NCBI GenBank assembly: GCA_934438085.1
Contig: CAKSBC010000002.1
Span: forward strand, 1-64,000
Direction of reading: 5' to 3'
Length of the DNA: 64,000 bases
DNA from: an uncultured Lachnospiraceae bacterium
Lineage (GTDB): Bacteria; Bacillota; Clostridia; Lachnospirales; Lachnospiraceae
In this document: in pieces, positions 8,017 through 17,516 of the stretch
How the letters are laid out: the number at the start of each line of letters is the position of its first letter
How positions within the stretch are numbered: the stretch's first letter is position 1
Made by a program: the position numbers and the translations under genes
The notes under the pieces: model-generated
The model's input: only the letters and a program-made list of their open reading frames with translations
Database searches by the model: none
What the model was told of the DNA's origin: nothing

Positions 8017-9201
8017 ATGAAATTTATACATTTAAGCGACATTTGCATAGGAAATCCGATCGAAAGCGGCAGACGCTGGGATAAGGACAGAAGTACAGAG
8101 CTTTTGGACAGTCTCAGAAATCTGCTGGCTAAGGCCGAAGAGGACGGAGTGGATCTTGTGATGATCACAGGAGGCCTTTTTGCGCATATACCTGCAATAG
8201 AGGAGCTTGAGGCAGTTAATGATCTGTTCAGAGCGCATAGCGGCATTTACATTGTTATAATTGCCGGCAAAACGGATATTGTTGCGGGAAGCAGCCCGGT
8301 AAGGAGCTTTGAATGGTCATCAAATGTTCGTTATGTGCTTGAACCTTCGGTGCAGAGAATAGTACTCGATAAGATAGGCACTGAGATATTTGCAGCCTCC
8401 TGCTGCAGTGTGCTTGAGGCAGAGGTTAATACCATTAAAGAAAAACCTCCGATACTTCCTTTCAGAGACATGCAGGAGGGAGAAGGCGAAGAGACGGAAA
8501 CAGTGCTTGTTGAGCGTCTTAAAAATGCCGAACCTAAAAAATTCAGCGAAGCAGCCGAAGCCTATCCCGACAGCGAAGAGATAAGAATAGCGATGCTGTG
8601 TCCGGAGGATGAGTCGGAGGCGGAAAGAGCTTTTACAGGCTCTGAGTTCTCATATGTTGCCTTCGGCGGAAAAAGCAGTCAGAAGGAAATAATAAAGGAT
8701 ATGGCATACTGCCCCGGAACCTTTGAACCTGAGGATTCGAGAGATACCGGAGAGCACGGAGCTATGGAGGGTGAAATATACGAAGAGACCGGAAGGTTAG
8801 AGCATATTGAATTTTTGCCGCTTGCCGGACTTTCCTATGTGACTCTTAATATCAAGATAAGTCCGAAAACAACGGCCGAAGAGCTTACAAGCTCTGTCAG
8901 AAAAGAGCTTATAAAACGAGGCGAAAAAAATATATACAGGCTCAGACTTACCGGCAGCAGAGCACCGGAGGAGGATCTTAAGCTCGACAGCATAAAGGAA
9001 ACGTTCAGGATCAATGAGGTAATTGACGAAACTGTTCCTGAGTATGATTATGTGGAACTGTTCAAAGAGCATCCGCAGGATATGATAGGCTTTTATATTT
9101 CCAGCATTGTTAACAGGAAAAAGGAAATGTCGCAGATAGAGAAAAAAGCGATGTTTTACGGACTTGAGGCTCTTTTAAAGACCTCTGAGAATGAGGACTG
9201 A
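8017..9201 (+). CDS. YhaO/SbcD-like metallophosphoesterase-fold protein lacking catalytic residues
   Basis: A 394-residue protein colinear with SbcD/YhaO DNA-repair phosphoesterases. The expected D-x-H reads D8-I-C10; the GD motif reads TGGLF (Gly53 for Asp); GNHD reads GKTD (84-87); the LLAHG strand reads AMLCP (192-196); and the GHxH strand reads FGGKS (216-220). Thus only one or two of about seven metal ligands remain. Downstream landmarks persist: CPGTFEPEDSRDTGEHG and the capping region ending VPEYDYVELF. The frame is open throughout and the gene is followed after 3 bases by its usual ATPase partner. Inference: a structural or regulatory subunit, without nuclease activity. Weak Shine-Dalgarno; a 20-30 residue acidic insert lies near 150-185. 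Confidence 0.75.
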   Translation: MKFIHLSDICIGNPIESGRRWDKDRSTELLDSLRNLLAKAEEDGVDLVMITGGLFAHIPAIEELEAVNDLFRAHSGIYIVIIAGKTDIVAGSSPVRSFEWSSNVRYVLEPSVQRIVLDKIGTEIFAASCCSVLEAEVNTIKEKPPILPFRDMQEGEGEETETVLVERLKNAEPKKFSEAAEAYPDSEEIRIAMLCPEDESEAERAFTGSEFSYVAFGGKSSQKEIIKDMAYCPGTFEPEDSRDTGEHGAMEGEIYEETGRLEHIEFLPLAGLSYVTLNIKISPKTTAEELTSSVRKELIKRGEKNIYRLRLTGSRAPEEDLKLDSIKETFRINEVIDETVPEYDYVELFKEHPQDMIGFYISSIVNRKKEMSQIEKKAMFYGLEALLKTSENED

Positions 9202-9204
9202 GCT

Positions 9205-11064
9205 ATGAAAATTAAAAAAACACATATTACAGGCTTCGGCAGATTCAGGGATTTCACGCTGGAGCTGAGTGACGGCATTAATGTTATAACAGGGCCGAAC
9301 GAAGCCGGTAAAAGTACGATCCATCTTTTTATAAGATCTATGCTCTACGGGGCAGATAAAAAACGCCGCGGAGCGCAACGCCCTGTTTACGAGAGAATGA
9401 GACCGTGGCATACGCCTGATATTTACGGAGGAAGTCTTGAAGTCTCTGATGACGGAAAGAATTATCGTATAGACAGAGATTTTAATGTCTCTGCGGATGA
9501 TATCAGGATTTATGATATAGATAATGACTGTTTCGTTGCTGAATCCGAAAATGAAGGTCTTATGAAGAGACTTCTGAATGATCTCAGCGAGACAGCCTAT
9601 GTCAATACCGTGAGCTCCGGCCAGCTGCAGGCAGCGACAAGCAAGGATATGGCGGCTGAGATAAAAAGGTATGCGGCCAATGTGACCGGCACTGTAAATT
9701 CGGGACTTGATGCTGATGCGGCACTCAGGTTCCTCTCGGACAGAAAAAAAGAGCTTGAAGCAAAGCTTGATACAAATGCACAGACAGAATATAACCGTGT
9801 GCTTGTAAAAATCAAAAAGACAGAAGAATCTCTCAAGGATCCAAAGAGAAATAACCGCATCAGCGAAATATCAAGGCTTAATGAGGAGGCAGGCCGTTCA
9901 GCAGGAGAAACTGCGATCAGCTTAGGCGATAATGAGCTTAGGATAAAGGAGCTGAGCTCTGCGCTTTCAGCTAAAGGCTTAAACGGTGAAAGGGATGCCA
10001 AAGAGCTGAGAGAAAAAGCTGATGATCTCTACAGCGAGTATACGGATGTTAAAAAGGCTATTCCTGTCTATACAATGACAGCCTTTATCTGTCTTGCATT
10101 GGGAGTATTTTCAGTAGGCTGCCGCATGTGGGATATTATGGGAATATATACCGTCTTGGGAGAATATGCCTATGTTTTCTTTATCATTGCTATTGCACTG
10201 CTTATAGGTGCCGTCCTTACGACATTTAAGACTGTTCAGCTTTTGCGTGTAAAGAGAAATGATACAGCTAAGCTTTTGGAGCTTTTTTCAAGACATATTG
10301 ATCCGGATCAGGAGACCTCATTATCAGATCAGGGAATGGAGCTTTTGAGAAAGAAGATCGATGAATACATTGCGAATGCAGGAAGGCTCAGAGAAGCAGA
10401 AAGCTGCAGAGACGAGCTTGTTCAAAGGCTGCAGGGTCTTAATACCGAGCAAAGACAGCATTTAAATGAGCTGGATGAGCAAAGGCGTATAAGGGATGCT
10501 GTCAATGACGATTTGCTGGTGCTTTCCTCACTTAGATCCGAGGCAGCCGTGCTCAAGAGAAAGGCTGAAACTAACAGAAGAGTAAGAGATGAGATAGATT
10601 CGGTGGATCTGGCAGCCGATACATTAAGAGAGCTTTCCGGATCTATCAGAGAAGCTGTCGGAACATATATCAACAAGGAAGCCTCACGCATGATAAGCGG
10701 CTTTACCGGCGGACGCTATAACAGCGTCAATGCAGGAGTGAACTTAAATGTTGAGCTCAATTGCCGCGATGGCATGGTTTCAGTAAATGATGTAAGCCAG
10801 GGAACTGCAGATCAGGTATATATGGCGCTCAGGCTTGCTGCAATCAGATTTATAGCAGGTGAAGCAGACCGTATACCGCTTATACTTGACGACAGCTTTG
10901 CATTATACGATGACGAGAGACTCATGGACTCCATGAAGTTTTTAGCTCATAATTACAAGGGACAGGTGCTTATATTCACCTGTCAGAAACGAGAAGAAGA
11001 GATACTTAAGCTGGCAGAGATCGAGCATGCAGCTGTATCAATAGGAGGAAATGATAATGAGTAA
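9205..11064 (+). CDS. YhaN/SbcC-like AAA (ABC-type) ATPase with membrane segments
   Basis: A 619-residue ABC-type ATPase of the SbcC/Rad50 kind. Walker A is GPNEAGKST (30-38) after the typical opening HITGFGRFRDFTLEL. Long coiled coils flank two hydrophobic segments (about 288-307 and 316-345), as in the membrane-linked YhaN proteins. The C-terminal lobe has the signature SQGTADQVYMALRLA and Walker B IPLILDDSFALYDD. All ATPase motifs look functional, in contrast with the partner gene upstream. SbcC-type proteins use ATP to open DNA ends for an SbcD-type nuclease; here the nuclease subunit appears inactive, so the pair may clamp or sense DNA at the membrane. Cotranscribed with 8017 and overlapping the next gene. 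Confidence 0.85.
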   Translation: MKIKKTHITGFGRFRDFTLELSDGINVITGPNEAGKSTIHLFIRSMLYGADKKRRGAQRPVYERMRPWHTPDIYGGSLEVSDDGKNYRIDRDFNVSADDIRIYDIDNDCFVAESENEGLMKRLLNDLSETAYVNTVSSGQLQAATSKDMAAEIKRYAANVTGTVNSGLDADAALRFLSDRKKELEAKLDTNAQTEYNRVLVKIKKTEESLKDPKRNNRISEISRLNEEAGRSAGETAISLGDNELRIKELSSALSAKGLNGERDAKELREKADDLYSEYTDVKKAIPVYTMTAFICLALGVFSVGCRMWDIMGIYTVLGEYAYVFFIIAIALLIGAVLTTFKTVQLLRVKRNDTAKLLELFSRHIDPDQETSLSDQGMELLRKKIDEYIANAGRLREAESCRDELVQRLQGLNTEQRQHLNELDEQRRIRDAVNDDLLVLSSLRSEAAVLKRKAETNRRVRDEIDSVDLAADTLRELSGSIREAVGTYINKEASRMISGFTGGRYNSVNAGVNLNVELNCRDGMVSVNDVSQGTADQVYMALRLAAIRFIAGEADRIPLILDDSFALYDDERLMDSMKFLAHNYKGQVLIFTCQKREEEILKLAEIEHAAVSIGGNDNE

Positions 11065-12463
11065 ACTCAATAAATATGATGTTGTTATAATAGGAGCCGG
11101 CCCTTCAGGTATTTTCTGTGCTTATGAACTTATAGAAAAAAAGCCTGAGCTCAAGATACTCATGATAGAAAAGGGTCGTGCGATTGAAAATCGTTCATGT
11201 CCTAAGCGTGTAACAGGACGCTGCATGAATTGCAAGCCATGTAATATCACTACAGGCTTTGCGGGTGCGGGAGCATTCTCAGACGGAAAGCTTTCGCTGT
11301 CACCGGATGTCGGAGGACATCTTCCTGATATATTAGGCTATGACGAGGCAGTTAAGCTTATCCATGAATCTGATGACATCTATCTTAAGTTCGGAGCTGA
11401 TAAAAATGTTTACGGCGTGGATAAGCAGCAGGAAATAGAGGAAATAAGACGTCGTGCGATCAAGGCTAACCTTAAGCTTGTTGAGTGTCCTATCAGACAC
11501 TTGGGAACAGAGGAAGGCTATAAGATCTACTCAAGAATACAGGAATATCTCTTAGCAAAGGGCGTTGAGATGGAATTCCTTACTATGGTAAATGACATTA
11601 TCATAGAAAACGGAGAAGCAAAGGGCGTAGTTACCAATAAGGGAGAGACTATAATGGCTGATCATATCGCGGCAGGAATCGGCCGTGAGGGCTCTGACTG
11701 GTTCTCACATATCTGCAAGGATCATGATATAGAGACACAGGTTGGAACCGTAGATATCGGTGTCAGAGTCGAGGTAAGAGATGAGATAATGGAGTTCTTA
11801 AACAAGAACCTCTACGAGGCAAAGCTCATTTATCATACACCTACCTTCGATGACAAGGTTCGTACCTTCTGCACAAATCCGTCAGGTGAAGTTGCTACGG
11901 AGTACTATGATAACGGACTTGCTGTTGTAAACGGCCATGCTTATAAGTCAAAGGATATGAAGACCAATAATACTAACTTTGCTCTTCTTGTATCCAAGAA
12001 TTTCACAAAACCGTTCAAGACTCCTATTGAGTACGGCAAGCATATAGCAATGCTTTCAAATATGCTTTGTGACGGAAAGATAATGGTTCAGACCTTCGGA
12101 GACTTCTTAAGAGGAAGACGTACTACTGAGGAAAGACTCTGCAGAAATAACCTTATACCTACACTTAAGGATGCGGTTCCGGGAGATCTCAGCCTTGTAC
12201 TTCCTTACAGAATAATGCTTGATATTAAGGAAATGCTCTTTGCATTAGATGAGGTATCACCTGGTATTGCATCAGCAGAGACATTACTTTACGGAGTAGA
12301 GGTCAAGTTCTACTCAAACAAGGTAGTTGTAGATAAGAAGTTCAACACCTCAGTAAAGAATCTTAAAACTATGGGAGACGGCGCATCTATTACAAGAGGT
12401 CTTCAGCAGGCAAGTGCGAACGGAATCATAGTTGCAAGAAATATTCTTGAGGAGATTAACTGA
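11057..12463 (+). CDS. NAD(P)/FAD-dependent dehydrogenase, COG2509 type
   Basis: A 468-residue flavoprotein. DVVIIGAGPSGIFCAYEL is the dinucleotide-binding Rossmann motif for FAD. The cysteine cluster CPKRVTGRCMNCKPC and TGFAGAGAFSDGKL that follow are typical of the uncharacterised FAD-dependent dehydrogenases of COG2509. The C-terminal GDGASITRGLQQASANG is the second FAD-contact region. The start at 11057 is preferred over 11051 because AGGAGG ends 8 bases before it; the start overlaps the end of the ATPase gene by 8 bases, so translation is probably coupled. The physiological substrate is unknown. Confidence 0.85.
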   Translation: MSKLNKYDVVIIGAGPSGIFCAYELIEKKPELKILMIEKGRAIENRSCPKRVTGRCMNCKPCNITTGFAGAGAFSDGKLSLSPDVGGHLPDILGYDEAVKLIHESDDIYLKFGADKNVYGVDKQQEIEEIRRRAIKANLKLVECPIRHLGTEEGYKIYSRIQEYLLAKGVEMEFLTMVNDIIIENGEAKGVVTNKGETIMADHIAAGIGREGSDWFSHICKDHDIETQVGTVDIGVRVEVRDEIMEFLNKNLYEAKLIYHTPTFDDKVRTFCTNPSGEVATEYYDNGLAVVNGHAYKSKDMKTNNTNFALLVSKNFTKPFKTPIEYGKHIAMLSNMLCDGKIMVQTFGDFLRGRRTTEERLCRNNLIPTLKDAVPGDLSLVLPYRIMLDIKEMLFALDEVSPGIASAETLLYGVEVKFYSNKVVVDKKFNTSVKNLKTMGDGASITRGLQQASANGIIVARNILEEIN

Positions 12464-12478
12464 TAATAAAGAGAATTA

Positions 12479-13084
12479 ATGGAAATATATCTGATAGTCG
12501 GGCTTGGTAATCCCGATAAAAAATACGAAGAAACACGTCATAATGCAGGCTTCAATGCCATAGATAAATTGGCAGAGAAGCTTGGCACAAGGATAAGTGA
12601 AAAAAAGTTTAAGGGACTCAGTGCATCTGTTGTAAGAAATGGACAGAAGCTTTTACTATTAAAGCCGCAGACCTATATGAATCTTTCGGGAGAGTCGGTT
12701 GCGGAGGCTGCAAATTATTTCAACATTGAGCAGGATCATATCATAGTGCTCTATGATGATATTAATTTTGCCTGCGGCAGAATGAGAGTAAGAGGACATG
12801 GCTCAGCCGGTGGACATAACGGAATTAAGAGCATCATTGCCTGCATAGGCAGTGACGGCTTCCCGAGAGTTCGTATAGGTGTGGGAGCAAAAAGAGAACA
12901 GACCGATCTTGCAGCTCATGTACTCGGACGCTTTGCCGGCAAGGATAAGGAAACCATGGACAAGGCCTTTTCGGCAGCAGGGGATGCAGCACTTTGCATT
13001 ATCGACAAGGGAGTTGCGGAAGCTATGAATGAATTTAACGGAATAGACTTAGCACCGCAGGCCGAAGAAGAAACCAAAGCTTAA
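12479..13084 (+). CDS. pth: Peptidyl-tRNA hydrolase
   Basis: A 201-residue cytoplasmic esterase that recycles peptidyl-tRNA dropped during translation. It shows the family signatures LIVGLGNPDKKYEETRHNAGF (catalytic His near residue 22), KPQTYMNLSG, VLYDDINF (catalytic Asp region) and HGSAGGHNGIKSI. Length is normal, with a short acidic tail. AAAGAG precedes the ATG. Only two bases separate it from mfd, an arrangement common in Firmicutes. Confidence 0.96.
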   Translation: MEIYLIVGLGNPDKKYEETRHNAGFNAIDKLAEKLGTRISEKKFKGLSASVVRNGQKLLLLKPQTYMNLSGESVAEAANYFNIEQDHIIVLYDDINFACGRMRVRGHGSAGGHNGIKSIIACIGSDGFPRVRIGVGAKREQTDLAAHVLGRFAGKDKETMDKAFSAAGDAALCIIDKGVAEAMNEFNGIDLAPQAEEETKA

Positions 13085-13086
13085 AA

Positions 13087-16000
13087 ATGTACGATTCACT
13101 GAGCACGATAAAGGAATACAATGACCTAAAGCGGGAGCTGATGACAGCTTCCGCTCCTTTTGCTGTCACGGGATGCATGGATTCACAGAAGCTGCAGCTT
13201 ACGGCAGAGCTTTCTTCGGATTATAAGTGGACATTGTTTATAACGCCTAATGAACACTCTGCGGCGGAGACTGTTTCGGATCTGAGAAATTTTAGTGAGA
13301 CGGTGTGGCAGTATCCGGCAAAGGATCTTCTGTTCTACAGCTCTGATATACACGGAAGCTACCTGGAGAATCAGCGTATGGAGGCCCTGAGGCATCTTAT
13401 GGAGGATGAAAGCGGCATCATAGTCGCTTCGATTGATGCTCTTATGGATAAGATACCTGCAAGGAAGGCTATGAGCGCTGCAAAGCTTGAGCTTAAAGAA
13501 GGAATGGTCATTGATACCGCAAATCTTGCAAAGCTGCTAAGTATGCTTGGCTATGAGCGTACCGCATCTGTTGAGGCTATGGGAGAATTTGCCATAAGAG
13601 GCGGTATAGCCGATATTTACCCTATGGCCTCAGAGACTCCTTACAGAATAGAGTTCTTTGATGATGAGATAGACACCATAAGGAGCTTTGATACACTTTC
13701 TCAGCGTTCTGTTGAACGTATAGATAAGGTGGAGCTTTATCCTGCTGGAGATTCCGGGAAAGCCTTTGCAGCAGATAAAAAGGTTACACTTATAGACTAT
13801 TTCGGAGCGGATACGCTGCTTGTAATGGATGATCCGGTAAAATCAGTGCTAAGGGCAGAAGCTGTAGAGGCTGAATTCTCAGAAAGCATTGAGAAAAGAC
13901 TTAAAAGCGGGATCGGAGCAGACCTTAAAACAGCGCCGAAAAATGCTTCTAAAAAAAATGTCAATGCTCCGGTGCCTGGTGATGAGGATGAATTAAACCG
14001 TACAGTTGATATTATTTCAGCGGATGAGCTGATGGAGACTGTGCGTTCACACAGGAGCTTATATATATCAGGACTTGACGGAGCAGTTACGGGAACAGGC
14101 GCTGTAAAATCATTTCATTTTAATACAGCAGCTGTAGGACAATATAAGGACAGCTTCGAAATGCTGATTTCCGACATTAAAAGCTATCAGGAAAAAGGCT
14201 TTAGAATTACTGTGCTCACACCTTCAAGGACCAGGACTTCAAGACTTGCAGAGGATCTCAGAGGGTATGGAATCAAGGCATTTTGTCCGGATGAAAATAG
14301 TTCAGTAAGCTTAAAACCCGGCGAGACGGAGGTAGTCTGCGGAAGTCTCAGACAGGGCTTTGTATATACTGATATCAAGTATGTGCTTCTGACGGAAAGC
14401 GATATGTTCGGAAGAACATTAAGAAAAAAGAAGCGCAGGAAAAATACAGACGGCGAAAGACTCAGCTCGTTAAATGAGCTCAATGTCGGTGATTATGTAG
14501 TACATGAAAATCATGGAATAGGCATTTACAGAGGACTTGAGCATATAGTAAGGGATAATATAGGCAAGGACTATATTAAGGTCGAATATGCTGACGGCGG
14601 AAATCTGTATATACCGGCGACCAAGCTCGATCTGATTCAAAAGTATGCAAGCTCCGAGGCAGTTAAGCCAAAGCTCAACAAGCTAAACGGAACAGAATGG
14701 CATAAGACCAGACAGAGAGTGGCAAGAGCTGTTCAGGATATAGCGAAGGATCTGATAAAGCTTTATGCTTCAAGGCTCAATGCGGACGGCTATAAATACA
14801 GTCCTGACACGATATGGCAGACAGAGTTTGAGGAGCTGTTCCCTTATGAAGAAACAGAGGATCAGCTGAGCGCAATAGCGGCAGTAAAGGCCGATATGGA
14901 ATCCAGCGGCATTATGGACAGACTTATATGCGGAGATGTCGGCTACGGAAAGACAGAAATAGCATTAAGAGCAGCGTTTAAGGCCGTACAGGACGGAAAG
15001 CAGGTAGCGCTTTTAGTGCCTACTACTATACTTGCCCAGCAGCATTACAAGACCTTCTGCGAAAGACTGGAAAAGTTTCCTGTTGAAATAGCAATGATGT
15101 CACGTTTCAGGACAAGTGACCAGAATAAAAAGACAGCCGCAAAGCTTAAGGAAGGAAAGGTTGACATTGTTATAGGAACACACAGACTTTTGTCAAAGGA
15201 TGTGGAGTTTAAGGATCTGGGGCTTCTCATCATAGATGAAGAACAGCGCTTCGGAGTTGCTCACAAAGAGAAGATAAAGCAGCTAAAGAGCAATATAGAC
15301 GTCCTTTCGCTTACAGCTACGCCTATACCAAGGACACTGCATATGTCTCTTTCGGGTATCAGAGATCTTTCGGTACTCGAGGAACCGCCGTTTGACAGAG
15401 TTCCTATTCAGACCTATGTGCTTGAATATAATGATGAGTTCGTAAGAGAAGCAATATCCAGAGAGCTTTCAAGAAACGGACAGGTTTTCTATGTCTATAA
15501 CCGAGTAAAGGATATAGAGGAAAAATGTAATCATTTACGAGCTCTTATGCCTAACGCAAGGATCGAGTATGCTCATGGTCAGATGCATGAGCGTGAGCTC
15601 GAGGACATAATGATGGAGTTTGTGAGCGGAGAAATAGATGTGCTTATCGCAACGACCATCATAGAGACCGGACTTGACATTCCAAATGCAAATACGCTCA
15701 TAGTTGACGGCGCAGAGCTCATGGGACTCAGTCAGCTTTATCAGCTGAGAGGAAGAGTCGGACGTTCCAACAAGACCGCCTACGCCTTCTTTATGTACAG
15801 GCGCAATAAGATACTCAGTGAGGAAGCGGAAAAACGTCTCAAGGCCATAAGGGAATTTACCGAATTCGGAGCCGGCATTAAGATTGCCATGAGAGATCTT
15901 GAGATAAGAGGCGCTGGCAATGTATTAGGCGCGGAACAGCACGGAGAAATGCAGGCAGTCGGCTATGATCTTTATTGCAAGCTGCTGTCGGATGCTGTGA

Positions 16001-16494
16001 AGATAATGAGAGGCATAAAGATAGAAAAGCCGGAATTTGAGACGAGCGTTGACTGTGATGCGGATGCCTTCATACCGGACAGCTATATAGGAAACAGCTA
16101 TCAGAAGCTTGACATTTATAAGAGGATATCGGAGATATCTAATGAAGCCGAGCTAAGCGATATGGAGGATGAGCTCACGGATCGCTACGGTGATATACCT
16201 AAGGAGGCCGAGAGACTTTTACAAATTGCATTGCTTAAGGCTGAGGCACACGAGGCATATATTACCGAGGTGAATATACGAAACGGCGGCATGGAGCTTA
16301 AAATGTATCCGAAGGCAGAGATAAATGTCGATGCTATCCCTAAGCTTATTGAGGACGGAAAAGGAAAACTCAAGTTTATGACAGGCGCAAATCCGAGATT
16401 CATTTGGAACGGCGGCAGAAATGATGTGAAAACCACGGAGGAGCTTATAAAATATGCTCGTTCAATAATAGCCGCATTAAGGCCAAAAGCTTGA
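13087..16494 (+). CDS. mfd: Transcription-repair coupling factor
   Basis: A 1135-residue SF2 DNA translocase that removes stalled RNA polymerase from DNA and recruits UvrA. In order: the UvrB-like module (residues 1-350), the RNA-polymerase-interaction domain (GDYVVHENHGIGIYRGLE, near 465), the translocase with Walker A GDVGYGKTE (about 615) and DEEQ in LLIIDEEQRFG (about 715), the helicase C lobe with IIETGLDIP and QLYQLRGRVGRS, and the TRCF C-terminal domain. Length and motifs are complete. An insertion of low-complexity sequence near residue 280-300 is the only oddity. Its stop codon lies inside the -35 of the HU promoter. Confidence 0.97.
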   Translation: MYDSLSTIKEYNDLKRELMTASAPFAVTGCMDSQKLQLTAELSSDYKWTLFITPNEHSAAETVSDLRNFSETVWQYPAKDLLFYSSDIHGSYLENQRMEALRHLMEDESGIIVASIDALMDKIPARKAMSAAKLELKEGMVIDTANLAKLLSMLGYERTASVEAMGEFAIRGGIADIYPMASETPYRIEFFDDEIDTIRSFDTLSQRSVERIDKVELYPAGDSGKAFAADKKVTLIDYFGADTLLVMDDPVKSVLRAEAVEAEFSESIEKRLKSGIGADLKTAPKNASKKNVNAPVPGDEDELNRTVDIISADELMETVRSHRSLYISGLDGAVTGTGAVKSFHFNTAAVGQYKDSFEMLISDIKSYQEKGFRITVLTPSRTRTSRLAEDLRGYGIKAFCPDENSSVSLKPGETEVVCGSLRQGFVYTDIKYVLLTESDMFGRTLRKKKRRKNTDGERLSSLNELNVGDYVVHENHGIGIYRGLEHIVRDNIGKDYIKVEYADGGNLYIPATKLDLIQKYASSEAVKPKLNKLNGTEWHKTRQRVARAVQDIAKDLIKLYASRLNADGYKYSPDTIWQTEFEELFPYEETEDQLSAIAAVKADMESSGIMDRLICGDVGYGKTEIALRAAFKAVQDGKQVALLVPTTILAQQHYKTFCERLEKFPVEIAMMSRFRTSDQNKKTAAKLKEGKVDIVIGTHRLLSKDVEFKDLGLLIIDEEQRFGVAHKEKIKQLKSNIDVLSLTATPIPRTLHMSLSGIRDLSVLEEPPFDRVPIQTYVLEYNDEFVREAISRELSRNGQVFYVYNRVKDIEEKCNHLRALMPNARIEYAHGQMHERELEDIMMEFVSGEIDVLIATTIIETGLDIPNANTLIVDGAELMGLSQLYQLRGRVGRSNKTAYAFFMYRRNKILSEEAEKRLKAIREFTEFGAGIKIAMRDLEIRGAGNVLGAEQHGEMQAVGYDLYCKLLSDAVKIMRGIKIEKPEFETSVDCDADAFIPDSYIGNSYQKLDIYKRISEISNEAELSDMEDELTDRYGDIPKEAERLLQIALLKAEAHEAYITEVNIRNGGMELKMYPKAEINVDAIPKLIEDGKGKLKFMTGANPRFIWNGGRNDVKTTEELIKYARSIIAALRPKA

Positions 16495-16519
16495 CATAAT
16501 ACAGCAAAAATATTATATT
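16491..16519 (+). promoter_or_regulatory. Sigma-A promoter of the HU gene
   Basis: TTGACA (16491-16496), a 17-base spacer and TATATT (16514-16519). The perfect -35 overlaps the mfd stop codon. It gives a short leader into the HU gene, as expected for an abundant protein. Confidence 0.8.
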
Positions 16520-16559
16520 TTTATATTAGAATTTGATTATATAACCAAGGAGGGTTACC

Positions 16560-16832
16560 ATGAATAAGGGTGAACTTGTTGCAGCTATTGCTAAGGAAAC
16601 AGGTGTTACAAAGAAGGATATCGAGCTTGTTATTAAGGCTCTTACATCTACAATAACAGCTGAGATCAAGGACGGAGGAAAGGTTCAGATACCTGATCTC
16701 GGATCATTCAAGGCTGCAAAGAGAGAGGCAAGAACAGTACGCAACCCAAGAACAGGGGAGTCAATGGAGTCACCGGCATGCACAGTTGCTAAGTTCACTG
16801 CAGCAAAGGCTCTTAAGGACGCTGTTAAGTAA
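16560..16832 (+). CDS. HU family DNA-binding protein
   Basis: A 90-residue histone-like nucleoid protein that binds DNA as a dimer and bends it. The core is GSFKAAKREARTVRNPRTGE, the signature of the beta-arm region; NKGELVAAIAKETGVTKKD forms the N-terminal dimer helices. Full length. AAGGAGG precedes the ATG at ideal spacing and the promoter upstream is strong. It heads the HU-rqcP-divIC group that is conserved in Firmicutes. Confidence 0.95.
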   Translation: MNKGELVAAIAKETGVTKKDIELVIKALTSTITAEIKDGGKVQIPDLGSFKAAKREARTVRNPRTGESMESPACTVAKFTAAKALKDAVK

Positions 16833-16843
16833 TTTAGACTTAA

Positions 16844-17083
16844 ATGAGACTTGATAAATATCTCAAGGTATCCCGCCTTATAAAAAGACGCACGGTGGCA
16901 TGCGATGCATGCAATGCCGGAAGGATCGTAGTCAACGGTAAACCGCAGAAGGCGTCATATGATGTCAAAGTCGGAGACCGCATAGAGATCGGCTTTGGCG
17001 AAAGATCTGTTGCCGTAGAGGTTCTTTCAATAGAGGAAACTCAGAAGAAGGATGAGGCAAAGGAACTTTATAAATACATATAA
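16844..17083 (+). CDS. rqcP: S4-domain ribosome-associated protein RqcP (YabO)
   Basis: A 79-residue S4-type RNA-binding protein. MRLDKYLKVSRLIKRRTVA and GRIVVNGKPQKASYDVKVGD are diagnostic of RqcP/YabO (Hsp15 family), which acts with RqcH on stalled 50S-peptidyl-tRNA to add C-terminal alanine tails. It follows the HU gene by 11 bases with no obvious Shine-Dalgarno, suggesting coupled translation. The next gene, divIC, is its usual neighbour. Confidence 0.9.
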   Translation: MRLDKYLKVSRLIKRRTVACDACNAGRIVVNGKPQKASYDVKVGDRIEIGFGERSVAVEVLSIEETQKKDEAKELYKYI

Positions 17084-17096
17084 GAAGTGATTTTTG

Positions 17097-17408
17097 ATGA
17101 AAGAAAAAAAAACGCATCGAAAGAAAAATCTGAACAGCAGTGCAACCATGATCGGGCTTCTGCTCATGGTGGGGATCATTGCGGGCACAATAGTGACCAA
17201 TGAGAATGATATGCGCAAGCAGGAGCAGACGTATATTCAGAAGGAAGAATCACTTAAGAGGGACATAGCACAGGAAGAGAATCGCACAACGACTCTCAAG
17301 GAAAAGAAAAAATATGTTACTACCGATAAATATATAAAGGAAGTAGCAAAGGATAAGCTTGGACTCCTGAGTCCCGATGAGATACTTTTAAAGGAAAAGA
17401 ACAATTAA
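17097..17408 (+). CDS. FtsL/DivIC-family septum formation initiator
   Basis: A 103-residue bitopic membrane protein of the divisome. A basic cytoplasmic tail (KEKKTHRKKN) precedes one membrane segment (about 17-36, MIGLLLMVGIIAGTIV), then an extracytoplasmic coiled coil and the short conserved end YIKEVAKDKLGLLSPDE typical of DivIC. DivIC forms a complex with FtsL and DivIB at the septum. The start is the ATG at 17097; a TTG three bases upstream is in frame but unlikely. Synteny with rqcP supports the call. Confidence 0.88.
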   Translation: MKEKKTHRKKNLNSSATMIGLLLMVGIIAGTIVTNENDMRKQEQTYIQKEESLKRDIAQEENRTTTLKEKKKYVTTDKYIKEVAKDKLGLLSPDEILLKEKNN

Positions 17409-17452
17409 ATAAGCAAGACGTAATCAGGTTTATTCGTTCGGTTTGGTCAGAC

Positions 17453-17487
17453 ACCCGGAACATCAAGATGTGTTCCGGGTTTTCCTT
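17453..17487 (+). terminator. Intrinsic terminator
   Basis: ACCCGGAACA (17453-17462) pairs perfectly with TGTTCCGGGT (17471-17480) around an 8-base loop and runs into a T-rich stretch. It separates the HU-divIC group from tilS. Confidence 0.85.
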
Positions 17488-17516
17488 TATAAGATTACCG
17501 GAATACGGTACTGTAA

